DNA from: Pezicula radicicola
Lineage: Eukaryota > Ascomycota > Leotiomycetes > Helotiales > Dermateaceae
NCBI GenBank assembly: GCA_003008705.1
Contig: PDUO01000005.1
Location: 65,997 to 129,996 of the forward strand
Length of the DNA: 64,000 bases
Direction of reading: 5' to 3'
Shown: one piece after another, positions 20,817-32,515 of the stretch
Layout of the letters: every line of letters begins with the position of its first letter
Numbering within the stretch: position 1 is the stretch's first letter
Program-made: the position numbers and the translations under genes
The notes under the pieces: model-generated
Told to the model about the DNA's origin: nothing
The model's database searches: none
The model's input: the letters and a program-made list of their open reading frames with translations, nothing else

Positions 20817-23374
20817 TCAGTTTACTTCCCATCTCCAGTCATCTCGGCCATTGTTTGTTGCAGAAAAGTCATACGTTATTTGGTCAGCAACCGAGCTCAT
20901 GGTATCAGACGAAATACCGAGAACCGCGAGGAGATTTCCGTCTAATGCAATATCATTCTCGTCAAAAGCGTTCATCTGTAGTGGTGGAATCCAGGAATGT
21001 TGGTCTGCAGAGAGACGTAGCTCGTCGGAGGCAATAGCATTATACGCATTCTCAATTGGGTGATTTACTGCTTCCGGTGGAACTGATTTGTTGAGGGAGT
21101 CTGTAATCGGCAATGGTGGCACGCTGATTTTGGCCCGATCTTGCTCTAGTTGACGATACTCATCAAATAACATCCTTAACCGCTGTAATTCTTCCTTTCG
21201 AACTTGTGCTAATCTGTTGCCTTTTGCATACATTTCATCTAGTATCGAATGCGTCTGTACTTCAAAGTCTTGGTTTTGCACTGTGCCTAAGAATAATATG
21301 TTTGTGATCAATAGAGCAATGGCTGCGCCGTATGTGAATTCAAGATCGAATGGGAGAAAGTGTCCTAGAGGTAGACAATTAGCTTCAAGTTCATAAAATT
21401 CTGTCCGTTTTGGAACTATGCGAGAAGGGGGAGAGTCGCCTTACCAAGCAGACCGCCATCCATAAGAGCTGATAAGATTCGCAAAGACTTATTTGCTGAA
21501 TCAATACAAGTAGAGATAAGTGTTTTCATAAGTGATGATATTCTTCGTGGCGTCTCTAATGGCCGTTCGATGCATTTAAGACGTTCCTTTAAGACAGCTA
21601 AGAGCAATGGTCGCGTTGCTAAAATGACATACTAGTTTGGTAAGCATATAATGAAGAATATTTGGAATAATTTTAGTGTCCAAATAGCTTACCTGGTGAT
21701 AAGACAATGTTATTTCAAGAGTGCCCTTAGAAAGAGTGTTTACTGAATTTTTGAATCTGGAATTAATCGTATCTTCGGAGTTCTTTCGCGAGACCAGCCA
21801 TTGTTTGAAGTGCGAGCTTTGTCTGATCCAAGAAAGACTGGCCTAAGTCCCTATTGGTACTGTAGAGGTCTGACAAAGTTAGGAACTAGAGAAAAACAAC
21901 ATGGGATTCTTTCTCGTACCTTTTAAAGTCGAGGACTTTAAGCGAGCAACCTTGACATGGAGGCGTAGTGTCACGTCCCTCTGAGAAGCATCTTTGGGCG
22001 AGTGGAGAGGTGTTGTGACATCGCAGTCTTGCACAGAGCTTGGGAGTCCTAATGATGATGAGAGTTGCCGTTCTATAATATAAATTGACCACCAAAGATT
22101 TGTGCAACGTTCCACAACCTCTGAGCCGAGGTCTTTGACAGGTAGTTGTGTGTGTAGACCTTCCATTTGCGCCACGTTGACAGCCTGACAAATCTATACT
22201 TGATGAGATTAACAAAATTGGAAACTCTATTTCAATAGTAGAAGATCGCCTTACATATAGATAGGCAGATTCCCTCCGGTCAATAGAGTAAAGATAAACT
22301 GAGGCCAATGACAGAATTTCTATCGCTACTATCGGATCTTGCTCCCAAAATACTCCGTACTCGGGCATTAAAGACATAGCTCTGGTAAAAAAAAGCTGCA
22401 CCGGCGGGTTGGCTTGATTTGTTGGTTTGGGAGAGAAAAGCTTTTCCAAAAGCAATAATCAGCAGAAACTGAATGAACCACAATCTAGACTCTACTACCT
22501 TCCTCTCAGCGTCATGATAGAACTCTTGAACATGAGCTAGGAATGAATGTTCATCGAAAAGTCGAAAACTTTGGCAGAGGTGAAACTTCACGGTATTGAA
22601 GAGGTATATGGTGTAGTCTAGAGGGGGAATGCCACTTGTGTCAACTTGGATATTACTTGGTACCGAACTCCATTCGAGGGTATAAACTTCTCCATCCGCA
22701 GTGTAAGATATATCACGTTCTTGAGAAGGATGCAATTTCTCGGTCAACATAAATTTGAGTATTAGTGTAAAGGCCCAGGTGGAACAAGGTGGGAGATAGA
22801 CTAGAGAAGAAGGATTAGCGGTTACAAAAACCTAAGCATACGTAAGTCAACGTACTCCATCTTCTCTTGGTGTGGTGTGTATTGCGCATAGTCGTTGAGG
22901 GCAAGGTGAAAGGACTTGGCCAATGATGGGTTTCCGAAGTGTCTTCATATTGGTCGTTTAGAGGAGCAGAAGGTGCTGAAGAAGAACATGCTGCTGGCTC
23001 TTCTCCCGCAGCGCCTGACGAATCAGACCTTACTGCGTGGGTGTTCGTCCCTTGCTGCCTCTTCTCACTGCCCAGGGCTCTACCCTGTGAGCGTTTCGAG
23101 ATTGCTGTATTGGACCGTGCACGTTGCTCTAAGGCTCGAAGGTATCTACAGATGGACACATATTTTAGCATAGAAGACCTATCTCTGCGAGATGGATTGA
23201 GGTTACTCACTTTTCGGACACAGTCACGCGTCGACCATCACCAGGCAACATACATTCTATACCTCGGCGAAGACAGTTTGTACAAGGCTGTGTCCCTGAG
23301 CATTTCACCTTGCTTTGACGGCACGAAATGCAGCTATGAATGCAGCCGTGTTAGAAGCGGGTCGAGAAGCAGCC

Positions 23375-23382
23375 TTGGATGG
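23375..23382 (+). repeat. hAT target-site duplication, left copy
   Basis: TTGGATGG immediately outside the left terminal repeat; matched by TTGGATAG at 27547-27554 (7 of 8 identical, one G-to-A transition). Eight-base duplications are the hallmark of hAT elements. Confidence 0.85.
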
Positions 23383-26300
23383 TAGGGCTGGCAATTGAAG
23401 TTGAATTTTTTGAATTTTTTGAATAAAACTTAAATCGAATGAATCAAATCTTCGTATATATAATTCAAGGAATTCTGGCCTCTGATTCGTCTGATTCGAA
23501 GCTTTTAAAAGTTAATTCGAAGGATTCATTGAATCAGCTTTGAATTCTTGACCTAAATATCTAATCTAATAGTACTTCCCTAATTTAATAGTATTCCCTA
23601 ATATTATTTGATTTATAAATCTCTATAAAAACAACCCTTATACCTTATATATATAATTAAGTTATCAGAGTAACTATTAGAGTTGATGTTAGAGTTATAG
23701 GGGTAGAGGAAGTAAGGATCGAAGGAATTATAGTTATTGAAGGTCTAAGAGGGTTAGATATAATAGTATCTATATTTTAATTTTATTAGGAAATTATATA
23801 TAAATCAAGGATTAACTTACCCTCTATCAACTACCCTACTATATTATTAGGGCGCTATAAAATACTATTCTTTAGGGCTTGAATATCAAGCTCTATTACC
23901 GCCTTAATCAAAGTTATATCAATAGTATCTTCTATTTTATATATACTCTATAAAAGTATTAAGACTTATATAGTTTCTGACTTCAATGAATAACATCTAA
24001 TACTATACTTATCTCTGGAACCACTGAATAGTTGTTCAACATTAACTTCTGAAGTAGAGTAGGGTAGTAGGTCTCTAGCTACTACGGTAAGACGAGGCCA
24101 TTGGAAGGTATATTCTTTTTACTAAGTGTGTATAAAATCAGGAGAATTATTATTACCCTAATCTATAGGTACTAACTAAAACCAACGGTTAAGCTCTGAT
24201 TGGAGAGGTACTGTACTCACTGTTACGTTCTACTTGTATTGTTTCTATAAGGCCTTCTAATATACTACCGATAAACTAGTAGGATGAGTCTCTAGTAGAG
24301 CTATAGATAATGGTAGAGCTATTATAAGAGTACCAGTAATACTAGTTTAAGGTTATTCTCTTTTGAAATATCTTTGAATAACTAAGAGAATAGAATTAGC
24401 CTTGTCTAGTATTATATCCTTGATCAATAATATATAGTAGTGAGGATCAAGAATATAAGTAGTATATAGTATTATATACTTTTCTAACTTCCTGATATAC
24501 TTTATATACTTTATTTTACTCTACTTAAAGGTAATATAAATTGATTAGTTAAGCTATAAATAGATACCAAAGCTAGTTATAACCTTCTCCATCAAGTTAT
24601 CTAAATCCTAGTATAACTCTAAGCTTTATATAATTGATGGTATTACTTCTGAAATATAAAGAGTGATCTCTTTGAAAGGTACTAGTATATATATAAGTTG
24701 GGTTAGAGATATGATCTCTTTAGTAGTAAGTAAGAGATACTTAACTTAAGAGTAAGAGTTATAAAAGTTAGTATATTTAGCTTTAAGTTCAAGGTACTAA
24801 ATAATTATAGTATAAGTAGAATTCTAATATATATCAATATTATAAATTAGCTTCTGATTCGATACTCATGGTAGTTTCACCTAGTCTTCCTCTCTCTATA
24901 AACTCTATAAAATCTAGAGGTTAAGAAATCTAACTTTAGTAATAGTACTATAACTATTATCCTTAGGGATAATATAGTTGGTACTTTTAAAGGTTTTCTT
25001 TTATAAATCTAAAGTCTTCTTTACTTCAATAGTAGAGCTAGCTTTAAGGGAGGAAAGAATATCTTTATAGATTAGATTGATTATATAAGTAAGATAGTGA
25101 ATAAAGCTTAACTTTCTATAGAACTGTATTCAAGGTTATATAGGAGAAGGTTGGTTATTATACTCTTCTCTCAAGTATTAAATAAGGTAGTAGTAAAGGG
25201 TGCTGTTGTTACTAGTATTATCCCCTATGATAGTAAAGAGTTTATGTTTTAGCTTCAACTCCTCTAAGAGCTTTATAGTAATCTCTACTAGATATTCTCT
25301 AGTATATTCCCCTTTAACCTATATAAATTCGAGTACCTCCTCTCTCTCTTCAAAGTCTGGAGTATATTAATGGCCGATGATTATAAAGATTAGCTTTTGA
25401 TTCGGACTAGTCTATATATTGAGGGTAAAGGAGATTAAGATGTAATTAATATTAAGATTATACTATAACTTATTACAGTGAACTAGGAAATTGTTATAGA
25501 TATAGTTCTATAGAGTTACTTAATTCTTGTATATATATTGGTTTCTATATATAAGAAATATCTCCTGAAACTCCTTGGTTTCAACTATAGAAAATAGCTA
25601 TCAAGTCTTTATAAACTAACGATATATAGACTCTCTAGTAGTAAGTCTTACTTGTAGTATTAGCTTACTACTCCAACCATTAAGTTTAGTATAATTACTA
25701 CTGTTGATAGTATTAGAATAGTTATAGATTTATATAAAATAAGAGTTCTTCGTAATACCGTGGGTCTTTAAATACTTATCTATTCTAGAGGTAACTCCTC
25801 TATAGTTTAACTCTAGAATAATATATTTTTAGCCTAAGTAACTAGAGGCTAAATACCTCTTATAATACTACTTATACTCTTGAAGAACCTTGGGTCCAGA
25901 GTTATCCTTTACCTCTAGGTAGAAGATACTAGGACGGAGTTTATAGTATATATATTAATATATATAGCTACTCTTATCTCTCTTCCTCTTCTTAATCTTC
26001 TCTCTCCTAAGGGCCTATTTCTTAATAGTATCTATCTTCTTATCCTTTATTATTCTAGTATTTATAAATTCAGGTTCAGGGATATTAATAATAATTATAT
26101 CTTTATTATTGGAATCCTAGTATTTATTACTACTAGGAGGGGGATTATTTATAGGAGGGTTTACTATAGGGTTTACCCCAGGAAAGAGTATAATTGGAGG
26201 AACTACTAGGCGTAGAGTATTCGAAGGGATAATCTTATTTTACTCGATATTATTATAGTTATATAGGACAAGGCCTTTATAGCGAGGACAAGGTATAAAG

Positions 26301-27546
26301 AACAATATAGAAGGAGTAGGAGTAGATATTCTATCTCTTGTATATTAAGGTAGTATTCTATATATATTAGTTATTAGAATCAAGGGATTTAGAAGGGATA
26401 TTATTACTTAATGTTTTAGTCTGAAAAATACCTATACTCTTGAATCATTGAAATATACTATAATAATAATATAGTAGTATCTAAATAATTATAAATATTA
26501 ATTCAATAAAGGAGAGTAAATATCTATAAAAAGTATCTAAGTTAATAAAGTTTTAGTAATATTATTGATAAGAGAAGAGAGATAGTTAAAGTAAAGAAGT
26601 ATATTTTACTTTAAAATATACTAAGTATCTGATTGATCATAATACCTAATATACCTTACTTTACCCCTTTATATAATAATATTCTCAGATATAATTAGAT
26701 AAGAATATATAGCTAGGTTACCTATACCTTATTCTTAAATTTAATACTATTTAAAGGTAAAAATATAAGTATATTATATTAGTTCAAAAAATATCTAGTA
26801 TTAATATATAGCTTTTCTATAGAAATCTAGAAAAATTTACTTAATATTTAATTATTATTTAAAGTAGATAAAAATTAATTCTCTTGAAAGCTATTAATTT
26901 AAATATTTATAATTTAAAATAGTATAGTTATAACTCTTGAATTATAGTAGTAAGAAATTATTAAAATTTAGAAAACTATAGTTATTTAGATATAGAAAAT
27001 ATTATTATAAATAACGTAAACTTATTATTCTCTAAACTATATAAAAATAGAGATAAGAGTTTATATAGGTATAAGTAATAGTGTATTATTCCTATAGCTT
27101 ACTCGGACTAGTATATAGTTGGTAGTATAATAATATATATTAAAAAGGAGGGGTTAAATAAGGGGTTAAAATTATTACTTATCTACTAAAACTTGAATAT
27201 TACTCTAAATAACTTAGTAATAGTATTATTTAAAAGCTAGAATATAGTATATTTAGAATACTAGAGTTTAATTATATCGGTTACGAGGAAGCTTAAAACT
27301 TTATAAAGTATAGAGTTAGATAGTGGGGTAGTTTTTATGATATTATACTACTATAGGGCCTATTTTACCTTATACATGATATAGGATTAAATTATACCGA
27401 TCGATTTAAAACCCTATAAATTAAACCCTGAATAAATCTATAAATAATTGATTTAGATTTATTGAATATAAATCTATAAGTTGATTTATTTAATTCAAGA
27501 GGGAAGAGGTTGATTCAAGGTTCAAAGTACTCAAATTCCAGCCCTA
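23383..27546. mobile_element. hAT-type DNA transposon, heavily RIP-mutated
   Basis: 4164 bp with terminal inverted repeats beginning TAGGGCTGG (left end TAGGGCTGGCAATTGAA; right end, read inward on the minus strand, TAGGGCTGGAATTTGAG) and subterminal runs of AATTC/GATTC motifs. It is flanked by an 8-bp target duplication. The interior is extremely A/T-rich and filled with stop codons in all frames, as RIP (C-to-T on both strands) produces, so no transposase frame survives. It sits inside the first intron of a Zn2Cys6 gene and leaves that intron's donor, branch-point region and acceptor untouched. Family assignment rests on end sequence and duplication length, because the transposase is unreadable. 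Confidence 0.85.
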
Positions 27547-27554
27547 TTGGATAG
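27547..27554 (+). repeat. hAT target-site duplication, right copy
   Basis: TTGGATAG directly after the right terminal repeat; partner of 23375-23382. Confidence 0.85.
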
Positions 27555-27625
27555 GCTTACGCATTTGACGTTCGTTTCTGAGAGCGGAGATTTGCATTCC
27601 CATCGACGTTCGGCAGTTGTATCAT

Positions 27626-28262
27626 GGTCGTGTCGGATGGTCTTAGCTCATCTGATGTGGATGAAGGCTTCGCGGCGGGAAGCATAGTTGTTACCAAATA
27701 GTACTATAATTGGAGTTGGAGTTGGAGGTGCAACTCTTTAATCAAACCGAAAATACCGAAGGTCCCCCTCACCTTGCCTTAGGTAATCATCATCCCAGGA
27801 GATCGCAACGGTAGGGTAGGTAGGCGAGATAGGAACGATAGGCACGATAACGTAAGGAAGACCCCTTAACTTTGGGGCATTTCGGCATTTTCGGGTTCTA
27901 TTAAGCGACGAGGGGCGGATACTGAACCTGCACACCCGAGTGAGATACTGTACCTCCTCGCCTTGTTGCCTCGTCTTGGTTTTTTTTACTATCTAGGTTG
28001 CTACAGTACATAATTTACCTTATGAGGTGGCGGGATTCCTTTGCGGCACATTGGATACCGGTAAGCTCAGTGCTGCAGCTGCTTTTCCGTTCCATGTCGG
28101 TATCTCAAGGTACACGTTCGTACCCACGACGCACGTAGTGTAGACCTGAGCTATAAGAAGTCCTTACTTACGGATAGGTAATCCAACATAGTTTCACATC
28201 AGCTTCCCTTTAATACCTTTATCGTCCATAATATCACCGTCATCTAAAAGTGAATTTCCAAT
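27626..28262. promoter_or_regulatory. Divergent promoter of Zn2Cys6 gene and Baeyer-Villiger monooxygenase
   Basis: The 637-bp region separates the start codons of the leftward Zn2Cys6 gene (27625) and the rightward BVMO gene (28263). Head-to-head placement suggests the factor may regulate the enzyme. No clear palindrome stands out. Short TAGG/GATAGG-type repetitions occur around 27810-27850. Confidence 0.45.
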
Positions 28263-30276
28263 ATGAATACCTCGTCGCTAGAACAGGGCCAACAAAACTA
28301 TAAACATTCTCTGATCTCTGAGCGGCCATTAAACGAGCCACGGCCACTGAAAGTCATATATATTGGCGCTGGCATTTCTGGCATATGTGCTGCCATGCAG
28401 TTTCCCGAGCACGTGTCTAGCCTCAATCTTGTCATCTATGAAAAAAATCCAGAAATCGGAGGGACGTGGTATGAAAACAGGTAAATATCCAAACACAGTC
28501 CACAGCGGTACACCGCTGACCTTTTACAACAGATATCCAGGATGTGCTTGTGGTCAGTGCCATTCATATACGTATTAAAGCTAGCAAATTCTAACAGAAT
28601 AGACATTCCGGCCCATACATACCAACTCAGTTCCGCATCATCACTTCAGTGGAAAAGCTTCTACGCCACTGCTCCAGAAATTCTTGAGTATTGGAAGCAG
28701 ATAGCTGCGAACTGCAACGCATATCGCTTCATCAGATTCAAGCACAAATGCCTTAATGCAAGATGGAATGATGAAACCTCAAAATGGCACGTACAAATAC
28801 TGAACCTCGATACGGGTAAAAGTTTCGAAGACATCGGCGATGTATTCATATCCGGCATGGGCGTCTTGAATGAATGGAAGTGGCCCGATATCAAAGGGCT
28901 AGAAAGCTTCAAAGGCTCCTTGCTCCATAGTGCAAATTGGGACGCCAGTCTCGATCTAAAGGTACGAAGTCGACATACCCACACATGCACATATTTGTAT
29001 ATATCACAAGCAATGCCTATAGCTAACCTACGCACAGAACAAAACAGTGGCAGTCATCGGATCTGGCAGCAGCGGCATACAAATCGTGCCCAGCCTTCTT
29101 CCCGATGTAAAAGCGATTGACCACTATGTGCGAGGAAGGACTTGGGTTGCAACACCAATCGGTAGCGACTTGGTACGAGCACGAAATGGCGGGCAAGATG
29201 GGAATTTCGACTATACTGAGGAAGAGAGAGAATCGTGGCGAAAGAACCCAGCTGAATATCTGAAGTACCGAAAAGCACTGGAGCTGAATGTGCAAGGAAA
29301 TTTCGGTGTAACTCACCGACAGACAGGAGCATATCTTCTTGCACAACAGAAGTTTGAACAAGAGACACGAAGACGCCTCGAGGCTAAGCCAGAGCTGGTT
29401 GACGTTCTTCTGCCTGACTATCCACCATACTGCAAGCGACTCACCCCGGGGCCAGGATATCTGGAAGCGTTAACAGCACCTAATGTCAACGTGATATCCA
29501 CTACCATATCTCACATCGATGAGACAGGTATTACAACAGTGGATGGCAAGCATCGCCCTGTGGACGCCATTGTATGCGCAACCGGTTTCAACACATCAGT
29601 GGCCGGCCATCTTCCGATATATGGGCGTAACAATGTCAATCTTCAAGATCGCTATAGTAATCTTCCAGAGACCTACCTCAGTGTGAGCACTTATGACTTC
29701 CCCAACTTCTTCCAATCAATCGGTCCAAATGGTTTTCCCGGCCACGGAAATCTTCTCATTATTATTGAGCAAGTCCATCGTTATATTACTCAAATCCTCC
29801 AAAAGCTGTCGACAGGTAACATCAAGACAGTCACACCCAAACGGAGCGCCGTCCAAAACTTTACGAGATTTTGCGACGAATACTTCGGTAGAACTGTTTT
29901 CAGCGCAGAATGCAACACGTGGTTCAAGGCGTCTCCTCCGGGAATGTCTCTGGAGGATCGTAAAAAGGCTTCTATTACGGTATTATGGCCGGGAAGTAGC
30001 AGTCATGCGGTTCTCGCATTAAAACATGTTCGGTGGGAGGACTTTGACTTGGAGAGTATGGATGGTAATGAATTCGGTTGGTTTGGCAACGGATGGACGG
30101 TAGCTGACAAGCTCAATGACGTTGACGGTTTGAGCTGGTATCTCGACTCGACGAGGATAATAGATTCACCAAATGGTTCACTAATTCGTGCCGGCTTTGG
30201 CGAAACCGCACCCAAAATCACAAACTTCTCTACGTATTTAAAATGGCTATATGGGAGCATTTATTCTAGAGTTTAA
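28263..30276 (+). CDS. Type I Baeyer-Villiger monooxygenase
   Basis: FAD/NADPH enzyme that inserts oxygen next to a ketone to give an ester or lactone. Exons 28263-28480, 28533-28552 (only 20 nt), 28603-28961 and 29038-30276 give 611 residues. Seen: first Rossmann loop GAGISG (35-40), GTWYENRYPGCACD.PAHTYQ, the family fingerprint F-x-G-x3-H-x3-W-D as FKGSLLHSANWD (182-193), second Rossmann loop GSGSSG (207-212), and later CATGFNTS. Length and motif order match cyclohexanone/steroid-type BVMOs. Neighbours are a divergent Zn2Cys6 gene and a downstream cupin gene. Actual substrate unknown. Confidence 0.94.
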
Positions 30277-30977
30277 ATACATGCTATTCTCCCTATTTAA
30301 CCATGCTATGCTATCAATATATTACCTTGAAAATACTTCGTATTCGGGTGCGGTCACGAAGTAGCGCATGTCCTGATGATTGAGCTGGTATAGAAAAATA
30401 AATCAGATGCTGACTGTCATCTTTCTACACTCATTTTGAGGGGGGGTTCATTATGGATGAAAGGACTTTGCTAAGAATATCGGAGTATAGCATCGTAATG
30501 CCAGGCACTGTGGCCATATACAATTGCTTTTAGCGTACCTAATTGTCATTACCTCATCATTCTTCAAATTCTTGGGTAGAAGGTAAATCAGGGAGAATGA
30601 CACGAAATCGATATTATAAAGTCCACAATATTCAGCCGGCTTCCCATATCTATGTCGGCGCGCGCATGCGATGTTCGTTGCCCGCTCGCTAAAGCCCCTC
30701 TTCTCGGCAAATTCGGAATCATTATCATATCTTGATTGTAAGATACGCCCATAGATACCGAGTTATGACCACACTCTCTAAAACGCTCCTAAGTCGGCTT
30801 CGATTTCCGTGGGGTAAGGTACGGTGCATACTTAGCTTCACCAAATAAAAATTTCCCCGCAGCCATCCACGTATATTAATCCCGAGGGCATCAGCAAACC
30901 ATGTCATTGTCGTCAAGCCTTATACATCAATCAAAGAACTGCAAAAACAAGGCCCAGGACGCATATTTCCATTCAAA
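30277..30977. other. Intergenic, BVMO to cupin
   Basis: No gene seen. It contains the BVMO 3' end and the cupin promoter, including a GC-rich CGGCGCGCGCATGCG patch at about 30657-30671. Confidence 0.4.
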
Positions 30978-31789
30978 ATGAACGTACCTAAAGTCAAGCC
31001 AGAGTTGTATTTCCTGAAGCCGACCCCGTATGTCCCAAACTCCCGCTTGCCGATCATTGTTTATCGCAATGTCCTCTCGGATACAACGCCTGATAATATT
31101 CTTGCAACTATTGAACCAAACAAATGGCTAAAAGGTGGACAATGGAAAACATACTCCACGCCACACTTTCATAGCCGCTGTCATGAATGCTACGGAATCA
31201 TCAGAGGAGAGACAACATACATGTTGGGCAAAGCGCCAAACGACACAGGAGAGTTTGGCATGACTCTCAGTGTTAAGGCCGGAGATGTCTTTATATTACC
31301 AGTAAGTTGCTCTGTCTGTGCATATTCTCTGTAGCATGATGGTACTCCAAAAATAATCCCTCTAAGGTCGAACTAACAATCATGGGGGAACAGGCTGGCG
31401 TGAGCCATGCTTCGATTGACTCAAGAGGGGACTATGAATACATAGGCTTATATCCAGAGGTGGGTTTACCAAGGATAAGAAGATACTTGGTCATCTTACA
31501 TCCACCACTCAGTAATTCATGCATCAAAACGTTAACATGATATCATCAGAGGACTGAAGATTACGATGAAGCATTTGACATGCAATGGTGTAACTCCTCG
31601 CCACAAGAGACAGCAGCGCTGGCTCTTGTCAGTGCTCGCACCCCAATTCCTGACCATGATCCACTTTACGGCTTGGGAGGACCACTGAACAGGATTTGGA
31701 TAGAGGCAGATTCGAAATCTCGTAACGCTGGTTGGATGGGTGTCCTTACAACGAAATTCAAAGGCCTTTTCTCATTTATGTTGGGATAA
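30978..31789 (+). CDS. YjlB-like cupin domain protein
   Basis: Three exons (30978-31301, 31394-31459, 31550-31789) give 209 residues. Cupin motif 1 is seen as HFH-x4-E-x6-G (His63, His65, Glu70, Gly77) and motif 2 as GDVFILPAGVSHA across the first splice junction, so a single metal-binding beta-barrel is expected. The C-terminal half (YPERTEDYDEAFDMQW; PIPDHDPLYG) matches the bacterial/fungal YjlB-like group, whose biochemical role is not established to my knowledge. It follows the BVMO in the same direction, 700 bp downstream. Confidence 0.88.
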
Positions 31790-32515
31790 GGAACACTAAT
31801 AATGCACATACAAAACATATGTTTCCCCATTTCGTTCAAACATGTGTCTTAATGAATACGCTGTGATATAAATTCACTTAATAGCATACAATGCAATAAA
31901 AAGTATGAAAGTTTTTTTTAAGCTACTGGAATGTATTCAGATGAGATACTGCATGAATTTAATAGATATTCTCTTCACTAGAACCAGATGTACTTTTACT
32001 GAACTCTCATTATGAATTCTCACGTTATATGTGTATAAAGGTTTTGGGCTTGTTTTAAGACAATTTCAGATCTATTGCTTGACTGTGGTATTTCATGAAC
32101 GTTATTCTTGGGTAATTGGAAATGGTAGCCAAGGGCCTGTCAAAGCTTCTATTGCAGAACGAGTATGTACGCAGACTAGATAAGAAACCTGATCTTAATA
32201 TTACCAAGGAAGACGATATCGGGATGTGATTCCGCTCGGTCAATGCCGTGGAGAACTTTAATGCCGGCAAGATAACATATCTGGTGACCAAATAAGCTAG
32301 ACATACTGGGAGAACAAGTGCGACGGCTGGTGTGTGCTCATCGCTAAAGAGGAGGCCGGTATGCTTTAAAACGGGGGAACATGTATATATAGCGGCCGTC
32401 TTAAAGGCGAAGTTGTTTAATTTTCCACTCTTCTATCAATCAATTGAACCATTCTAGCGTAGTGAATTGCTGCAGACTTGTAAATAGGGTCCCATTTATA
32501 CATATCATTGCTACC
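31790..32515. other. Intergenic, cupin to permease
   Basis: No gene seen. A GCGGCCGT sequence near 32391-32398, about 120 bp upstream of the permease start, resembles the GCGGCCGC sites of the SDR/hydrolase promoter (7 of 8). Confidence 0.4.

Larger units (their letters stand above)
20817..27625 (-). pseudogene. Zn2Cys6 fungal transcription factor with hAT-filled intron 1 and two frameshifts
   Basis: Eight exons on the minus strand: 27561-27625, 23211-23333, 22856-23145, 22255-22800, 21920-22184, 21693-21869, 21445-21631 and 20817-21364. Zinc cluster C-x2-C-x6-C-x5-C-x2-C-x6-C (residues 23-49) is split by intron 1. The fungal_trans domain is clear (MSLMPEYGVFWEQDPIVAIE; CTNLWWSIYIIERQLSSSLG; YVILATRPLLLAVLKERL; HFLPFDLEFTYGAAIAL). 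All splice sites look intact and phases agree, except that exon 4 has one base too many in an 8-T run (22387-22394, minus strand) and exon 6 one too many near 21805. Intron 1 (23334-27560) contains a 4164-bp transposon. With both shifts corrected the protein would be about 732 residues. Either recently inactivated or affected by sequence error. Confidence 0.8.
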
